In this document: positions 42,637-54,954 of the stretch, piece by piece
Position numbering within the stretch: the first letter of the stretch is position 1
How the letters are laid out: each line of letters opens with the position of its first letter
Assembly (NCBI GenBank): GCA_951217055.1
Contig: OX578276.1
Coordinates: forward strand, 15,483,430-15,547,429
Length of the DNA stretch: 64,000 bases
Source: Gerris lacustris
Taxonomy: Eukaryota; Arthropoda; Insecta; Hemiptera; Gerridae
Direction of reading: 5' to 3'
Translations under genes and position numbers: made by a program
The notes under the pieces: model-generated
The model's database searches: none
Told to the model about the DNA's origin: nothing
The model's input: the letters and a program-made list of their open reading frames with translations, nothing else

Positions 42637-45600
42637 TTATGGTTTATAATTAATGTCTTCTATGAATTTTATAGTTTTCTTTAAATTTTTAATTTTTTTT
42701 GAAAATAATATTTCTAAAAATTTTTTTGTTATCGAAGCATCTTCTTCTATGTTTAAGTCTGAATAAAGTTTTTTTCTTTTTTCTATATTTCCAGTACATT
42801 CAGTAAGAATGTGCTGGATATTTTCTTCTTTTGTTGGGCAGCTGAAACAAATAGGTGAATCGCTTAATCCAATCATATAGTTATATTGTATACATCTACA
42901 GTGAAAACTTCTCATTCTATTGATTTTAATGATATCACATCGATTTATATTACATTTCCAAAACCATGGTGTTTTAATTATGTTAGGGTTGTATTTTTTG
43001 TAATTAGAACCTTTATTATTTTCTTTATAGTTATTATTCCATTTATTTTTCATGTCGCATTTGAGAAAAGATTTTATATCAGTATTTAAAACTTTCATGT
43101 CAAGTTCTATTGTTGTAGGTTCTTTAGCTAATTTGTCGGCTATTTCATTTCCAGAAATACCCTGGTGAGATTTAATCCATATAAAATCGATTGTTTTATG
43201 TTTTGATATGTTATATAGCTTATTTAAAATATGCATGCTTATATGATCTATTTTCTTTGATTTATATAGAGACATCATCTTTTTTAAAATACTTTGATTA
43301 TCACAGATAATGGTGTAATTTTTATTGTCGTTATTAAGCGAATCGATATATTCGATTGCTTTTAAAATGCCTGTATATTCAGCACCAAATATACCCATGA
43401 TATCTGGACAATTGTATCCTTCTCCATATTTTAGTTGTGGATCATAATAGGAGCAACCAGTTTTATTTGGTTTTTTAGAACCATCTGTAAATATACAATA
43501 TGTACCTTTGGGATGTATTGAATCAATTTTTTCTTTAAGGATTAATTCTGGGTTAATTAAATAGTCTTTAGTGTCTGTGAAGTAAACTTTGATAGTTTGA
43601 TTAAGGGCCGAAAATTTGGTTTGATAAAGTGGTAAAATTTTATTTTGATGGATGTTAATTAATATTGGATGAAGTTTGTTGTAACTTGTTGTTATTAATG
43701 GTGCTGTTTTAGATCTCCAAAAGTTATGTCCTGAGTTAATTTTATTGGATAATTCGATTATTTGACTTATTATTTCTGAATCTAAGGAGAATAATTTTAA
43801 GAATAGAGAATCAGCTAGATATTGTCTTCTAAGTTTTAATGGTGGTTCACATGATTCGGCTAGAATAATGTCAATTGGTGTTGTTTTTAAATAACCCATA
43901 CTTAATCTAATTGCTTTAAATTGTATTCTATCAAGTATATTAATTAAATAGTTTTTTGCATTACCATACATTGGTGCACCAAAATCTATGCATGCTCTTA
44001 TTGTGGCTCTATAAAAAGTGATCATTGTTTTTGGGTGAGAACCCCATGATAAGTTGCATATGCATTTCATAATATTTAAATAATTTTCACATTTTTGTAC
44101 TGTAATCATTATATGTTGTTTCCACGATAGTTTTTGATCTATATAGAGTCCGAGAAATCTTACTACAGATTTTCTTTTTAATGTTAAATTTTGAAAATTA
44201 ATTTCGTTTGGAAAATCTATATTTCTTTTTCTTGAAAAGACGCAGCATTCGGATTTATCTTCAGATATTTCCAAACCATTATCTTTTGTCCATTTTTGAA
44301 CTAATTTTAAGGATTTAGATATTTTATTTGTTAATCTGTCAAGAGATTTTCCTGTGTTATAGAGAATTATATCATCGGCGAATTGGAGAATAGATGTATT
44401 AGGTAAAATAATATTTTCTTAATCGAAAGTGTAGATAATATATTCTAAAGGACTCAAAATTGATCCCTGAGGTATTCCTTTTTGTGCAATTCTTGTATTG
44501 ATTATTTCACCATTTATTCGTAAATGTAATGTTCGATGTGATATCAATTTTATCATTAAATTTGCTAGAGAGGTAGGGATGTTTAAGCAAACAATTTTTT
44601 TGTGTAATATATTTAAATCTACATTGTCGTAAGCTCCTACAATATCAAGTAATACAGCAAAGATAGATTTGTTTGTGGTAAAAGCCGTTTGGATATCTGT
44701 TACTAATTTACATTGATTTTCTAAAACTGATCTTCCTTTTCTAAAGCCTTTTTGGGATTTTGGTAATTTGTCTTGTGATTCCAACCACCATTCAAGTCTA
44801 TTTTTAATGATTTTTTCAAATGTTTTTAAAACACATGAAGATAAAGAAATTGGTCTGTATGATGAAGCTTGAAGAGAGGGTTTATTTGGTTTTTTAATAG
44901 GGATAATTATTAAAATTTTCCATGATTCCGGTATGTTTTGAGATTTCCAAATTTTATTAAATATTTGTAGAAGTAAATTTTTTTATGATTTAGGTAAATG
45001 GTATAGCATGTCATAATGTATTGTGTCATGTCCTGGTGATGTGTTGCTTTTTTTTATAGCAGAATTTAGTTCTATTTTTGTGATAGGGTTTGTTAGGAAA
45101 TGTGTATTTTCTTCATTGATAGTTGGTAAGGTATTTGATACATATGGGGGAGGTAATTTGTTTAAAAATTCATTTGACCAATCACCTGGTATTAGGAAAT
45201 TGTCGTTTGATTTGTTTTTATTAAGTTTTTTAAGTGTTTGCCAAACATTTGACGGGTTATTTTGAGATAAATTAATGTTGTTACAAAATTTTTGCCAGCC
45301 TTTTTTTCTTTTTTGTTTGATTAATCGCCTAAATTTTGTATGTTGTTTTTTGTACATTAAAAAGTTTTGAATATTTGGATTTCCTTTGAACTTATTACAA
45401 CAAGATTGGGTTTTCTGTTTTGTTTCGTCACATTCAGAGTCCCACCAATGTAAAAAATTTGGGTGTGGGGTGGACCATATTTTTCGTTGTTTGATTTCAG
45501 GAATTGAGAATTTACTAGCGATAATTATATCATCGATTAAATTCTCATATGTAATTTCAGTGTTTGTTAGGATTTTTTCGTTGCTCAATTCGTTCATTTT

Positions 45601-46362
45601 GTTTGAAAATTTTTTCCAGTCTGCTTTGTCAATATCCCATCGTCTCGATGGGAATCTATAAATTGATTTAAAGAATGTTGCTTTTGTTTGAATTATAATG
45701 GGATAGTGGTTAGAACCGTATGGATTGTCTAGGACATGCCAATCGAATTCTATGGCTATGTCGTTTGAGATTATTGATACATCAATTGCCGATATATTTT
45801 TTTGATTAATTCTAGGAATTAGTGTTGGGGAACCAGAGTTTAAAAATATTGTATTATTTTCATCAAGTGCTTTTATGAATTGTTCTCCTTTCGAATCTGT
45901 ATAAGAAGAACCAAAGGCAACGTGGTGTAGATTAAAATCGCCTAAAATTATGAATGGTGGGGATAAAGAAGATAGTAAATTAGACCATTGTTGGGTGGAT
46001 ATATCATTTTCTGGGTTATTGTAAATGGAAAGGATTTGTAATTTGTTATTTTTAAAGTTAGTCGTTAATCCTATTGATGTAATTCCGATGTTTATTGTAT
46101 TATAATTTAAAAAAGGAATATTAGATTTGATTATAATGGCAACACCTCCACCTCGTTTGTTGTCATTACGGTCTGTTCTAATAATATTATAGCCTTTAAA
46201 ATGGATAGTTTCATTTTCTTTGTACCACGTTTCAGAGATACAGGCAATATCGATATTATAATGATATAAAAGATATTCAATTTCAGTTTTTTTATTATAA
46301 GCAGATCTAGCGTTCCATTGTAGGAATGTGAAAGTTTTATTTTGTTTATTATTTTTGTTCAT
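42637..46362 (-). CDS. I-like ORF2: endonuclease, RT, RNase H
   Basis: The protein nicks target DNA and copies the element RNA into it. The APE endonuclease occupies about residues 10-230 (LQWNARS, SETWY, LGDFN, GSNHYP). RT follows at about 440-760 with ASSYRPISLSSCVLK, GFRKGRSVLENQ, LLDIVGAYDNV, KGIPQGSILSPL and FADDIILY. RNase H at about 905-1035 has IFTDGSKK, GAEYTG, CDNQS and NEIADKLAK. A C-terminal C..C..H..C cluster follows near 1165 (CFSCPTKEENIQHILTEC). The 1242-codon frame carries TAA at 44983-44985 and 44419-44421. The start ATG overlaps the ORF1 stop by 14 nt in another frame, suggesting coupled reinitiation or frameshifting. Inactive unless the stops are suppressed. Confidence 0.9.
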
Positions 46363-47689
46363 TTATAAAATTGTTTAATTTTGATGATATATTTTGTGAA
46401 ATAATTGCTTCCAGATTAAAATTTGTATTTATATTTAGTTCTTTAATAATAGCTTTAACAATTTCAGTTATCATTGAAATTGTAATTGGGTTTATAATTT
46501 CGTCATTTTGGTTATTTGGCTTCGTTGTGTTTCCTAATAGACCTCCAGGGATTTGTTTTGAGATGATTGGGATGTCATAAAATAACTCTTTATCGGGTGT
46601 AATAATTTTGGCTTTTTTATGAGCTATTGGCTCTGTTATAGTTTTGTATAAATATTTTCTTGTTTCTTGGTGTTGGTTATGGGTTGGAATGTTAAAGCTT
46701 GTATCTTTGAGTAAAACTTTAGGAGTTTGATTACTGTTTGTAATTGAGGAGTATGATTTTGATTTGTTGATTTTATTTTTTGCTTCTCCAAATGATATGT
46801 TTTCTTTTACCATAGTTTGTTTAATAGATTTCTGAAGTGAATATTCATTACATTTTTGTCTGTCTGTGCTTTTATGATTTGTTTTACAAAATATACAGAT
46901 CGGCGTGTCTTTTAAAGGACAAGGATTTACTTTATTATTAGAATCGAAACCATGGGTTGAATTATTTTTACCGCATGTTTCACAGATTGAATATTTGTTG
47001 CGACATTAATCGCGAAAATGACCGTATCTTAAGCAATTTAGACATTGTACTACTCTAGGTATGTAATTTTCTATTGGACATCTTACATAATGTAAGTATC
47101 CATATTGAGGTATAACCGAGCCTCTGATTGTAATAATTACGGATTGTGTAGGAATTAATTTTGATGTTCCATTATCGTAAATTTTTCTATGAATTCTTTT
47201 AACATTAGAGATTTTAATATTTGGTGAATTTTCGAAATAGAGATTTTCAATAATTTCATTTTCCGGGATTGATTTTTCAATATCACGAATTACTCCTTTT
47301 TTAAAAATTATCGAATTGGGGATAAACATTTTAAATAAATTATTCAATTCCGGGTTTGTCAGTAAACAGTTAGCGCTATTATAATTTTTAAAGGTTATTT
47401 TGAGCCTATTGATTCCTGCTTTTTGTATTTTTTCAATGTCTTTTGAGATGCAGCCTAATTTTGAATGTATTAATTTTCCTAGTGTCATTGGATGTAATCT
47501 TCCTATATTTCTATTATCTTTATTAATTGATTTGCTTTCTAAGCAAATCGTGTATGGACCTAAATCAAATTGATTAAAAAGAACAATATCTGGCCTTTTT
47601 TGTTGTTCCGTTGAACTGCCTTTTTCGGAATTATCAATTATTTGGGTTGGGGATGTTTCATCATCTTCACCGTGGCTGTTTTCTGGCAT
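46349..47689 (-). CDS. I-like ORF1 (Gag-like, zinc knuckles)
   Basis: An RNA-binding Gag-like protein of 446 residues. The start MPENSHGEDD follows a 92-nt leader. The middle contains an RRM-like region (INRLKITFKNYNSANCLL). Cysteine clusters follow (VVQCLNCLRYGHFRD, SICETCGKN, CIFCKTNHKST), matching the CCHC array of insect non-LTR ORF1 proteins. One TAA (47006-47008) interrupts the first knuckle; the frame stays open on both sides. The end overlaps ORF2 by 14 nt. Confidence 0.88.
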
Positions 47690-47781
47690 AGCCGCTCCTT
47701 AATCTTTATAATCCTTTGAAAAATCTAAAGATTTTAGTTTTTACTTTAGTTCTTTTTTTTTAAGAAAGTTTTGCTGTCACT

Positions 47782-47996
47782 TGTTTTAAATGTTTCAATC
47801 CGGGACTTTTATTATGTTTGCATTGCAGGATGGCGGCTTTTAATTCCACCATAGTAAAATCTTTATCAAGGTATGGATGTTGGACATCTGCATTATGCCG
47901 CACCTTAAGAGCACATACAATTAACAAATTGCCTACAAGGTAGATTCTCAGTTCTGAGAAAGGTTCCACAGTTCTGTTCAAAACGGAAAACTTCAC
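47782..47996 (-). pseudogene. Non-LTR RT, segment 1 of a split gene
   Basis: The frame has FTMVELKAAILQCKHNKSPG, the entry motif of a non-LTR RT, and stops at the I-like insertion. Segments 2 (42146-42306) and 3 (34545-34825) follow on the same strand. The family is uncertain. Confidence 0.7.
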
Positions 47997-48559
47997 CAGT
48001 GTGAATAAATTAAAAAGTATTGGTAGGAAGTAGGAAGACAGACAAAATAAAATAAAAAATTACTTATGGAAATTATCCATTTAGAAAGATTATAATATAA
48101 AAAAAGAAATAATATTCTGGTGAGTACACAATAAAATGTTTACAAAAATGCGGTTGGACGCCAATGATAGGGCCAGTTTCAACTGGTGACTCAACCAATG
48201 AAAAGAATTTACTGATTTTAAACAAAAAACAAGCTATAAATTGGGTATGACTAACACTGTACCTAACTGATGTAACTCCACGTAACAGCGGAAACGGCTC
48301 TCCCTATCTCCGCCTCAGTCGTTTACGTTAAGTATTAGTCTACTAAAAGAAAGATAAATTAAAAGAAAAAGAAAAGGGTAATACTACCTGTTTAGAGGAC
48401 ACTCCCTATTCTGACCTAACCCTCGATTGTACAGATTAAACGGCTGGTCTAACTGCCCGGTATACTCGGTCACGATGAGTGATTCCTCTAAACACAAAAA
48501 GAAATAGTTTAAAAAAATTGTTTTCTTTTTTTTAAAAAAAGAAAACAAATATATGAATT
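47997..48559. other. Gene-free stretch
   Basis: AT-rich with no recognised element. 48285-48310 is locally GC-rich. It may be LTR or leader sequence of the adjacent BEL fragment. Confidence 0.3.
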
Positions 48560-48880
48560 TGTTAGCCCTCTAGAGGTGAAATCGGCATGGTTTAGTTTAG
48601 ATTGTATGTAATGCCAATCATCTACTTCTGAGCAATCCCTGATAGCCTGAATTCTATTTGCTACAAATAGATGGAACCTCTTCGTTTAATTTTTTATGTA
48701 GCCTATAACTACCTTACTATCGGTCCAAAAGAACCTTTTTACTTTATAATCTAGTTCTCGCCTGAGAGCTTCACTCGCTTTCGCTACTTCGGCCGCTGTA
48801 AGCTCAAGCCTTAGTATAGTTATTTCCTTGAGTGGTCGGACCCTTGCTTTACCGAATACAAACGCGCAATGAGTAGAAGT
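48560..48880 (-). pseudogene. BEL/Pao RNase H region fragment
   Basis: The minus strand reads FGKARVRPLKEITILRLELT, WTDSKVVIGYIKN, a stop, then RFHLFVANRIQAI, DDWHYIQSKLNHADFTSRGL. This is the conserved RNase H/connection block of BEL/Pao pol. Both sides are truncated; the upper end meets repeat family X near 48880. It is a different and more decayed lineage from the element at 54955-61672. Confidence 0.85.
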
Positions 48881-50445
48881 AAGGAAATATAGATGTAGAA
48901 AAATTAAACCGATACCTAGGACACAAGTGTGAACAAACCTAGTTGTCACACGTTAATTAATTTATTTCTTTGTTTACTTTTCCTGTTTCGCTGTCATTCA
49001 ATGTTTATCTCTTGAAAATGCAATTAGTTTTTACATAACAAAAAGGCCTAATAAAAATATTCTTGAACATTTTAACAAATATACCCAGCCATACCAGGTA
49101 CTAAAATAAAAAATCTTAAATTTTAAAATCGTCAAAATGAAGATCGTAAATATAGGCCATGTCAAAAAAAATTAAGCTGATTTTTTTCCGAACAAACTTT
49201 CCATACAGCAAATTTTGTAGAAAACGAATTAAATTCTGCTGAAAGATGGCTAAAAGTATTAAAATAATGCATTGTCATCGAGTTCTGAGGCATTCTAAAA
49301 GTTTCAAATGTCTAGTTACTCGGGAAGTTAGTTAAATATCGATTGCAAGGTTTGTACTGGACACACAAACAAACAAACAAGAAAGCAAGCTAATAAAATC
49401 GTAGTAAAAATTGTTCATACCCGATGCATAACCATAACAGTAAATCAAAACAACAATGATGATAAAATTTCGGTGCTATAATTCTATCATATTAGTAATA
49501 TCAATAACTAATAACAAAATATATAGGTTTTAGGAATTATAAAGTAGATTTACTAACAAGCAAAAGTAAAATATTAATATCATATTAACAAATAAATTAA
49601 TAAATAAGTAAAACAAGCACATAATTATAAAACTAAGTAGTGATAAAACAATTATATTGGTATTGCACCGAAGATAAAAATATTGAAGTACTTTCATCAA
49701 CAGTAATGTACCCATGACATGGTACTTTTACTTGTTTATAAACATTACATGTAATAAAAATCATTATGGAACTGCAACAGAAATAAATTAGCGTGAAGTC
49801 TCACGAAAAAAGGGTTTCGTTGGTATCGTGATCATAAAATTAGTATATAAGAGGGGAGGGGGGACACGCAAAATTTTGATTTTTTTGACAAAATGGCGTA
49901 GAAACTTAAACACTATTCATAAGTTTTATATATTTTTGTAATCTACTCTTCAATACCTTTTATTTGATACCCCACTCAAAATTAAAAAAAAATGTCGTGT
50001 GACGTGAATTATCTGCCATTTTGAATTTGAACAGCTGATAATTTTTAGATCGTTATATTTGTCCTGCGTACGTGTCAAAACGTTCTTTAATACTGGAAAG
50101 TTTCATGTTATGATTCAAAAGTTATTCCAACCGTACAGAGTGACAGACAGACAGATAGACACAGGAACGAAACAGTAAGGGTTTCTTTTTTTGGTTTTAC
50201 CAACGAAACCCTAAAAACACAGTCGTCGACGACTGCAGAGTGGGATGAGCAGGTTACTGATGTTCGAAGGCTAACAAGACGTTTATAAATGTATACGCCG
50301 AGTTAATCATCTGTAAGCAATACATAAAATTATATTATATTATAAGAAATTGAAATTAGTATTTATATACTACGAGGATCAGTTATAGTCAGGAGATAAC
50401 ATGCATCAACTTCTATTAAGCTAGAGTTTTCGTATGAGCCAATGT
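48880..50445. repeat. Foldback repeat family X, copy 2
   Basis: Matches 12480-12640 and 12970-13930 in the same orientation, including GATACCTAGGACACAAGTGT and the AT-rich frame at 49530-49715. The foldback arm pair present in copy 1 (12640-12970) is absent here, and copy 2 retains a full 400-bp TIR element that copy 1 has mostly lost. Confidence 0.85.
49811..50212. mobile_element. 402-bp mariner-like MITE
   Basis: Terminal repeats AGGGTTTCGTTGGTA and its complement. The inner region has CCATTTTGAATTTGAACAGC and a run of GACAGACAGACAG. In copy 1 of the host repeat only the right end (about 13690-13725) remains. Related decayed sequence lies at 27285-27440. Confidence 0.8.
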
Positions 50446-50800
50446 GTATATTACTTAATAAATAATAAATAAATAAATAATATTCGATATTTAAAAACCA
50501 GGTACAAAGTACAAAAGGTATAATAGCGTCAAGATAAATTGCAAAAATAAACATTATAACACGAAAGACCAAACAATAACATTAAACATATACATATCAC
50601 AGATAAAACTTAAATTAAGTAAAATTAAAAAGGACATGGAAATATCTAATATCACAGTTTTACTTTATGATATCTATAAATTAAAATTAAAAAAACTCAT
50701 TAACACTATACAGAGGTGTCTCTAATAAAAAACATTTAACTTTATCACAACATTTTGTATACGGTATGTCTCGAATATTTGGTTTTAATTTGTTATATAG
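50446..50800. other. AT-rich 3' flank of CR1-like element
   Basis: Non-coding, with an (AAAT)n-like tract near 50460. It is probably the 3' UTR or the insertion site of the adjacent element. Confidence 0.4.
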
Positions 50801-53499
50801 GGCTATTCCCAGGAAATTATGCCCAGTTCTGGACTTCTGCAGTATGAGTATTCGGGATTAATTTATTTTTATTTCTAGTGTTGTGGCAATGAATATCTTT
50901 GGCTTGATTAAAATTGTTAATATTAAATTTTATATACTTTAAAGTATGATATACATAAAGTGAATAAAAAGATAATACTTTCAACTTTTTAAATAGTGGT
51001 TTGCAGTGAGCAGTATATTTGGCCCCAGCAATAACTCTTATAACCCAAATTTGTTTTAGAAAGATTTCTGATGATTCAGCATGACCATATAGTAGCAATC
51101 CATAACTCATAACACTCTCAAAGAGTGCATGGTAAACATTTATTGGTACTTCTTTAGATTGTTACTCCCCTTTGTTTTTTTTAGAATATAAATGAATTTG
51201 ACTAAATAAATATAATGACAAAGGGTTGTTTAGTCCAACGTGCTTTGGGACAAAGGAATATCACACTTCTGTTTATATAAGGGGAGTAACAATCTAAAGA
51301 AGAACATTCCGTACACCTTCTTTAGATTGTTACTCCCCTCTGTTTTGTTTATAAGGGGAGTAACCATCTAAAGAAGTGCCCATTTATTAAACTAGCTTCA
51401 TCAACATAGTCTTTTAAAGCTAATGTTACTATCATCACAATACATTATAGACTTTGATAATTTATCTTTTCGCTTCAGGTACTCGGGTAAGTCATTTATA
51501 ACAGCCAGAAACAGGGTAGGTCTGAGATGGGATCCTTGAGGTACTCCATGTTTGACAGGTAAGTATTGAGATTTATCTTGGTCTTTTCCAACACATTGAC
51601 ATCTATTATTAAGATAGCTCTCTATCATTTTTAAAGCTAATCCATCTATGTTATAATGCTTCAGTTTTAACACCACCAGTTCATGACGGACTAAATCAAA
51701 AGCCTTACTTAAGTCACAGGATGCAAGAAGTGTCTCTTCTAGATTCTCAAATCCTTGTGTGATGAATTCTACCCCAGACCTCAAAGCATCCACTGCTGAT
51801 TTATTATGCCTGTATCCAAATTGTGAATCAGAAAATAAACTATTTATCTCAAAATGAGTTTGAATTTCTTTATTTATAACTATTTCCAGGATTTTAGAAA
51901 AAACTGGAATGATAGCTACTGGCCTATAATTGTTGGGTTGAGATTTTTCTCCTTTTTTGAAAACTGGGACTACTCTTGAGACCTTCCAAGCATCAGGGAA
52001 AAAGCCTTCTCGAAGACATCGATTAAAAATGAAAGTTAAAGGCTCAATGATTAAACAAACTATTGATTTTAACAAATTATTTGAAAGACCATAAACATCT
52101 TGACTATCGGAGTTCTTTATCCCTTTCACTATATCCAAAATATCCTGACCGGTTACTCCAGTCTCGCAGAATTTGTTTAATTTTACCTCTGGGGCGGCTG
52201 TGGATGCTTTTAAGTTATCTATAGCTTGCTCCTTGTCTACATCTAGTGTAGAAGCTAAATTTTGAATTGAATGCAAAAAATAATTATTCTGTTCATCTGA
52301 ACTTAAAGATGTTGTATTACTTTTCGTTTTACCTCGTAGAGAATTTATGATATTCCATGATTCCTTCATTTTGTTGCTTGAAGATTCGATTTTATTTGTA
52401 TAGTGGCCTTTCTTAGCCTGTATGATAGCATCTCTATACTTTAACTTAAATCTTTTATACTTCTGTTCAAAGTGTACTCCAAAAGTTCTCCATAAGTCAT
52501 AAAGAAAATCAAGGTGATCCTTCGTTACCTTATGTTCTTTTGAGTACCAAGGATGTTTAAGACAAATTTTTGACTTACACAACTTTTTCTTAAGAGGAAA
52601 ATACAGGTCATGTAAAAAATGTTAAGGTTAGTAAAATTCGTAACCTGGCTATTAATTGAACCTGTTAGGAAATAATATTCCCAGTTAATTACAGATAAGT
52701 GGTTTTTAAAGTGTTGCATGCCTTCCTCGGTATATGATCTTGCATAGTAATATCTCTTACTATGGTTAGTTTCATTTTTAAATTTAATTAATATATCAGA
52801 GTGATCTGCTAAACCTCTATACAACTCATAAGAAATGAAGTCCGGAGCATTTGTAAAAATATTGTCTAATGTATTGTTTCTTCTGGTATGTTCCTTCACA
52901 ATACCTTTCATATTATATTCAAGGAAAAAATTATTTAGTTTCTTAACATCCACCGTTTTTTCATTAAAGTGGTAATTAAAATCACCGCACATAACAATAT
53001 GCTTGTCCTTCAAATTTAGACTGCTTAAAGTTTTGCCAAGTTGATCTATGAATGAAGCTTTACAGCCTTTATTTGACCTGTAGTTGGTTATAATATAAGT
53101 ATTAATGTGAGGTAACTCGACTCCTGCTAACTCGCAGTCCATTTCTTTTGACTCGAGATTTAAAGCTTTACAAGGCAAATGGTTGTTAACAAAAACAGCT
53201 GTTCCACCATGCACGTGATTCTTCCTGCAGAAACTAGACTCCAATGAATAACCGGGAATATTAATCGCTGATATTTCTTCTTCATTCAACCTATGCTCGA
53301 CAACCAAAAGCACATCTATGTTTAGCTGTTCCAAACTAACTTCCAAATCATTAGTTTTATTACGCAACCCTTGAGAATTTACATAGTACACTTTTAAACT
53401 ACCGCGTTCAATATCCTTAGGTGATGGTTTATTCATACGTGGAACTCTCCCCTTGATGCCTTCCATAAAAAACGTTTCACTCTGACATTTTTTGGCCAA
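50801..53499 (-). pseudogene. CR1-like ORF2: endonuclease and RT
   Basis: The endonuclease frame 52525-53499 has VYYVNSQGLRNK, VVEHRL, MCGDFNYHF, TLDNIFTN and GLADHSDI. The RT frame 51401-52582 (a frameshift apart) has DVYGLSNNLLK, NNYRPVAIIPVFSKILE, SQFGYRHNKSAVDAL, CDLSKAFDLVRHE, GVPQGSHLRPTLF and MYCDDSNI. The usual YADD is YCDD. Two small hairpin MITEs (51150-51379) follow, with loss of some RT; the C-terminal piece is at 50817-51110 (VMSYGLLLYGH). No RNase H. Layout and motifs suit the CR1/Jockey group. Confidence 0.87.
51150..51379. mobile_element. Two adjacent hairpin MITEs
   Basis: The word CTTCTTTAGATTGTTACTCC and its complement occur four times in alternating orientation: about 51152-51174, 51279-51302, 51317-51340 and 51355-51378. 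The first pair encloses about 105 bp and the second about 15 bp. They interrupt the RT frame of the CR1-like element. Confidence 0.88.
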
Positions 53500-54456
53500 A
53501 AATTTGGATCCATAAGCTCATTTAAATAAAGAAAATCTACTCCAACTCGGAAAGTGGGGTGTATTGAATTTTCATTCATTCGATCACAAATAATATCTTC
53601 CTGGTTTATTTTTAATATAGGACTTGACTTGATCAACGTTGACGCCTTTTTCTACTCGACTAATGTGCAGCCAACATCTTTTCTGTCTACCTTTCAGTTC
53701 TTGTTTGTCTGTTGAGACATCGTCACCAGTGCCAATCACAAATACATTGTTTTTGCCCTTTCTTTGTCTTCTATTCTTCACCTTGTTAAGGGAATTTTGT
53801 CCGAATCTTCTTTATCAGAAGAGTAGTCTTCTTCGTTAGAGGTTTTAAGAATTTCAGCAAAAGTTCGTATCTCTTTATCATTCACCTCTTTAGCGCCTTG
53901 TGACTCTACTTTTAGCTTGCAATTCAGTTGCATCTGCGTCGTTATTTTTCGAATCCAATTTCTTGGAAACGCTGTCATTTTCAAATCCGATCGGGGCCGG
54001 TTTTATGACCTCCTTCACGGTCGTCATATCTACGAAGTCTATCTTTTCAGTAGTTTCTATTTCTCGCGAGTTCCGTTCTTTTTCACTTTTTTCTAAAATT
54101 GAAACTCTTGAATTGATTGCTACTTGATTCGCACTTATTTCGTCCACCGCAGTGGCGATCGTCGAGCTTATTTCAATACACTGACATGAATGTGAATCGT
54201 TAAAAAGAGACTCCAACTGTTTTATTTCATCTCTTATAGCATTCATTGTGTAAGTTAGGCTTTGCAATGTTGTTTCATTACATCTTGCGCAATAAAAACG
54301 TAAGTACCTTCCATTTCTTAACTCAAGGACTTTCCGTTCCGTCGGCGATATTTCCTTCACACATTTTATATGAAATAATATCCGACATATGTCACAACAC
54401 TCTCTTATTTTTTTCCTTAATAGATAATTTGCAGTCGGAACAAATTTCAGTTGCAT
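53500..54456 (-). pseudogene. CR1-like ORF1 (PHD-like finger, coiled coil)
   Basis: The frame 53890-54456 begins with a cysteine/histidine cluster (IRECCDICRILFHIKCVKEI, YCARCNET) like the PHD-type finger of CR1 ORF1 proteins, then a helical region (residues 75-125) that may form a coiled coil. Two frameshifts later, 53584-53781 encodes NNVFVIGTGDDV..RCWLHISRVEKGVNVDQVKSYI, the RRM-like C-terminal domain. Broken, but all parts are present and ordered. It lies directly upstream of ORF2. Confidence 0.75.
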
Positions 54457-54544
54457 CCATCTCTTTAGATTATAAAGAAAAAGTTAAAAACCCAAGACTC
54501 GAAACGTAACCTTACACACACCGCACATAACCATCTTATAGTAT

Positions 54545-54548
<4 letters not shown>

Positions 54549-54615
<67 letters not shown>
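54549..54615. repeat. (TA)n microsatellite
   Basis: About 33 TA units directly outside the long inverted repeat that begins at 54616. Confidence 0.95.
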
Positions 54616-54619
<4 letters not shown>

Positions 54620-54954
54620 AGCCATAAACTACGTAATAAATAACAATCTGAATAAGATAGAAAGATGCAGTTTGTAGCATCGTAAAGAGCATTAAATTTG
54701 CTTTAAGAAATCACTACTTTTAGTACTTAATACGTTTATCAACTTAGTGATAATGCAAGAGAAACATTAAAATTGGAAATTATATCAAATGTCTACACAA
54801 CTTAGATCTTTCATAACTTCTATATTTTTATACCTAACGTAATGTTTAAATTGCTTAAAAAACTGCGCAATTTTATAAGCTTTAATTCGATATAGCATTG
54901 TCTACAGTTTAAGTAAGTGTTCATAGAGAAATAGAACTTATTCATATTAATATT

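Larger units (their letters stand above)
42321..47781 (-). mobile_element. Near-complete I-like non-LTR retrotransposon
   Basis: A 5.46-kb unit with ORF1, ORF2, a short 5' UTR (47690-47781) and a 3' UTR ending in a long A-tract (T-run at 42321-42345 on plus). It is flanked by an exact 14-bp target duplication TGTTTTAAATGTTT (42307-42320 and 47782-47795). The gene order, endonuclease and RNase H place it in the I superfamily (I, Loner, Nimb-like). Only three nonsense codons and no frameshift are seen, so insertion is fairly recent. Confidence 0.9.
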
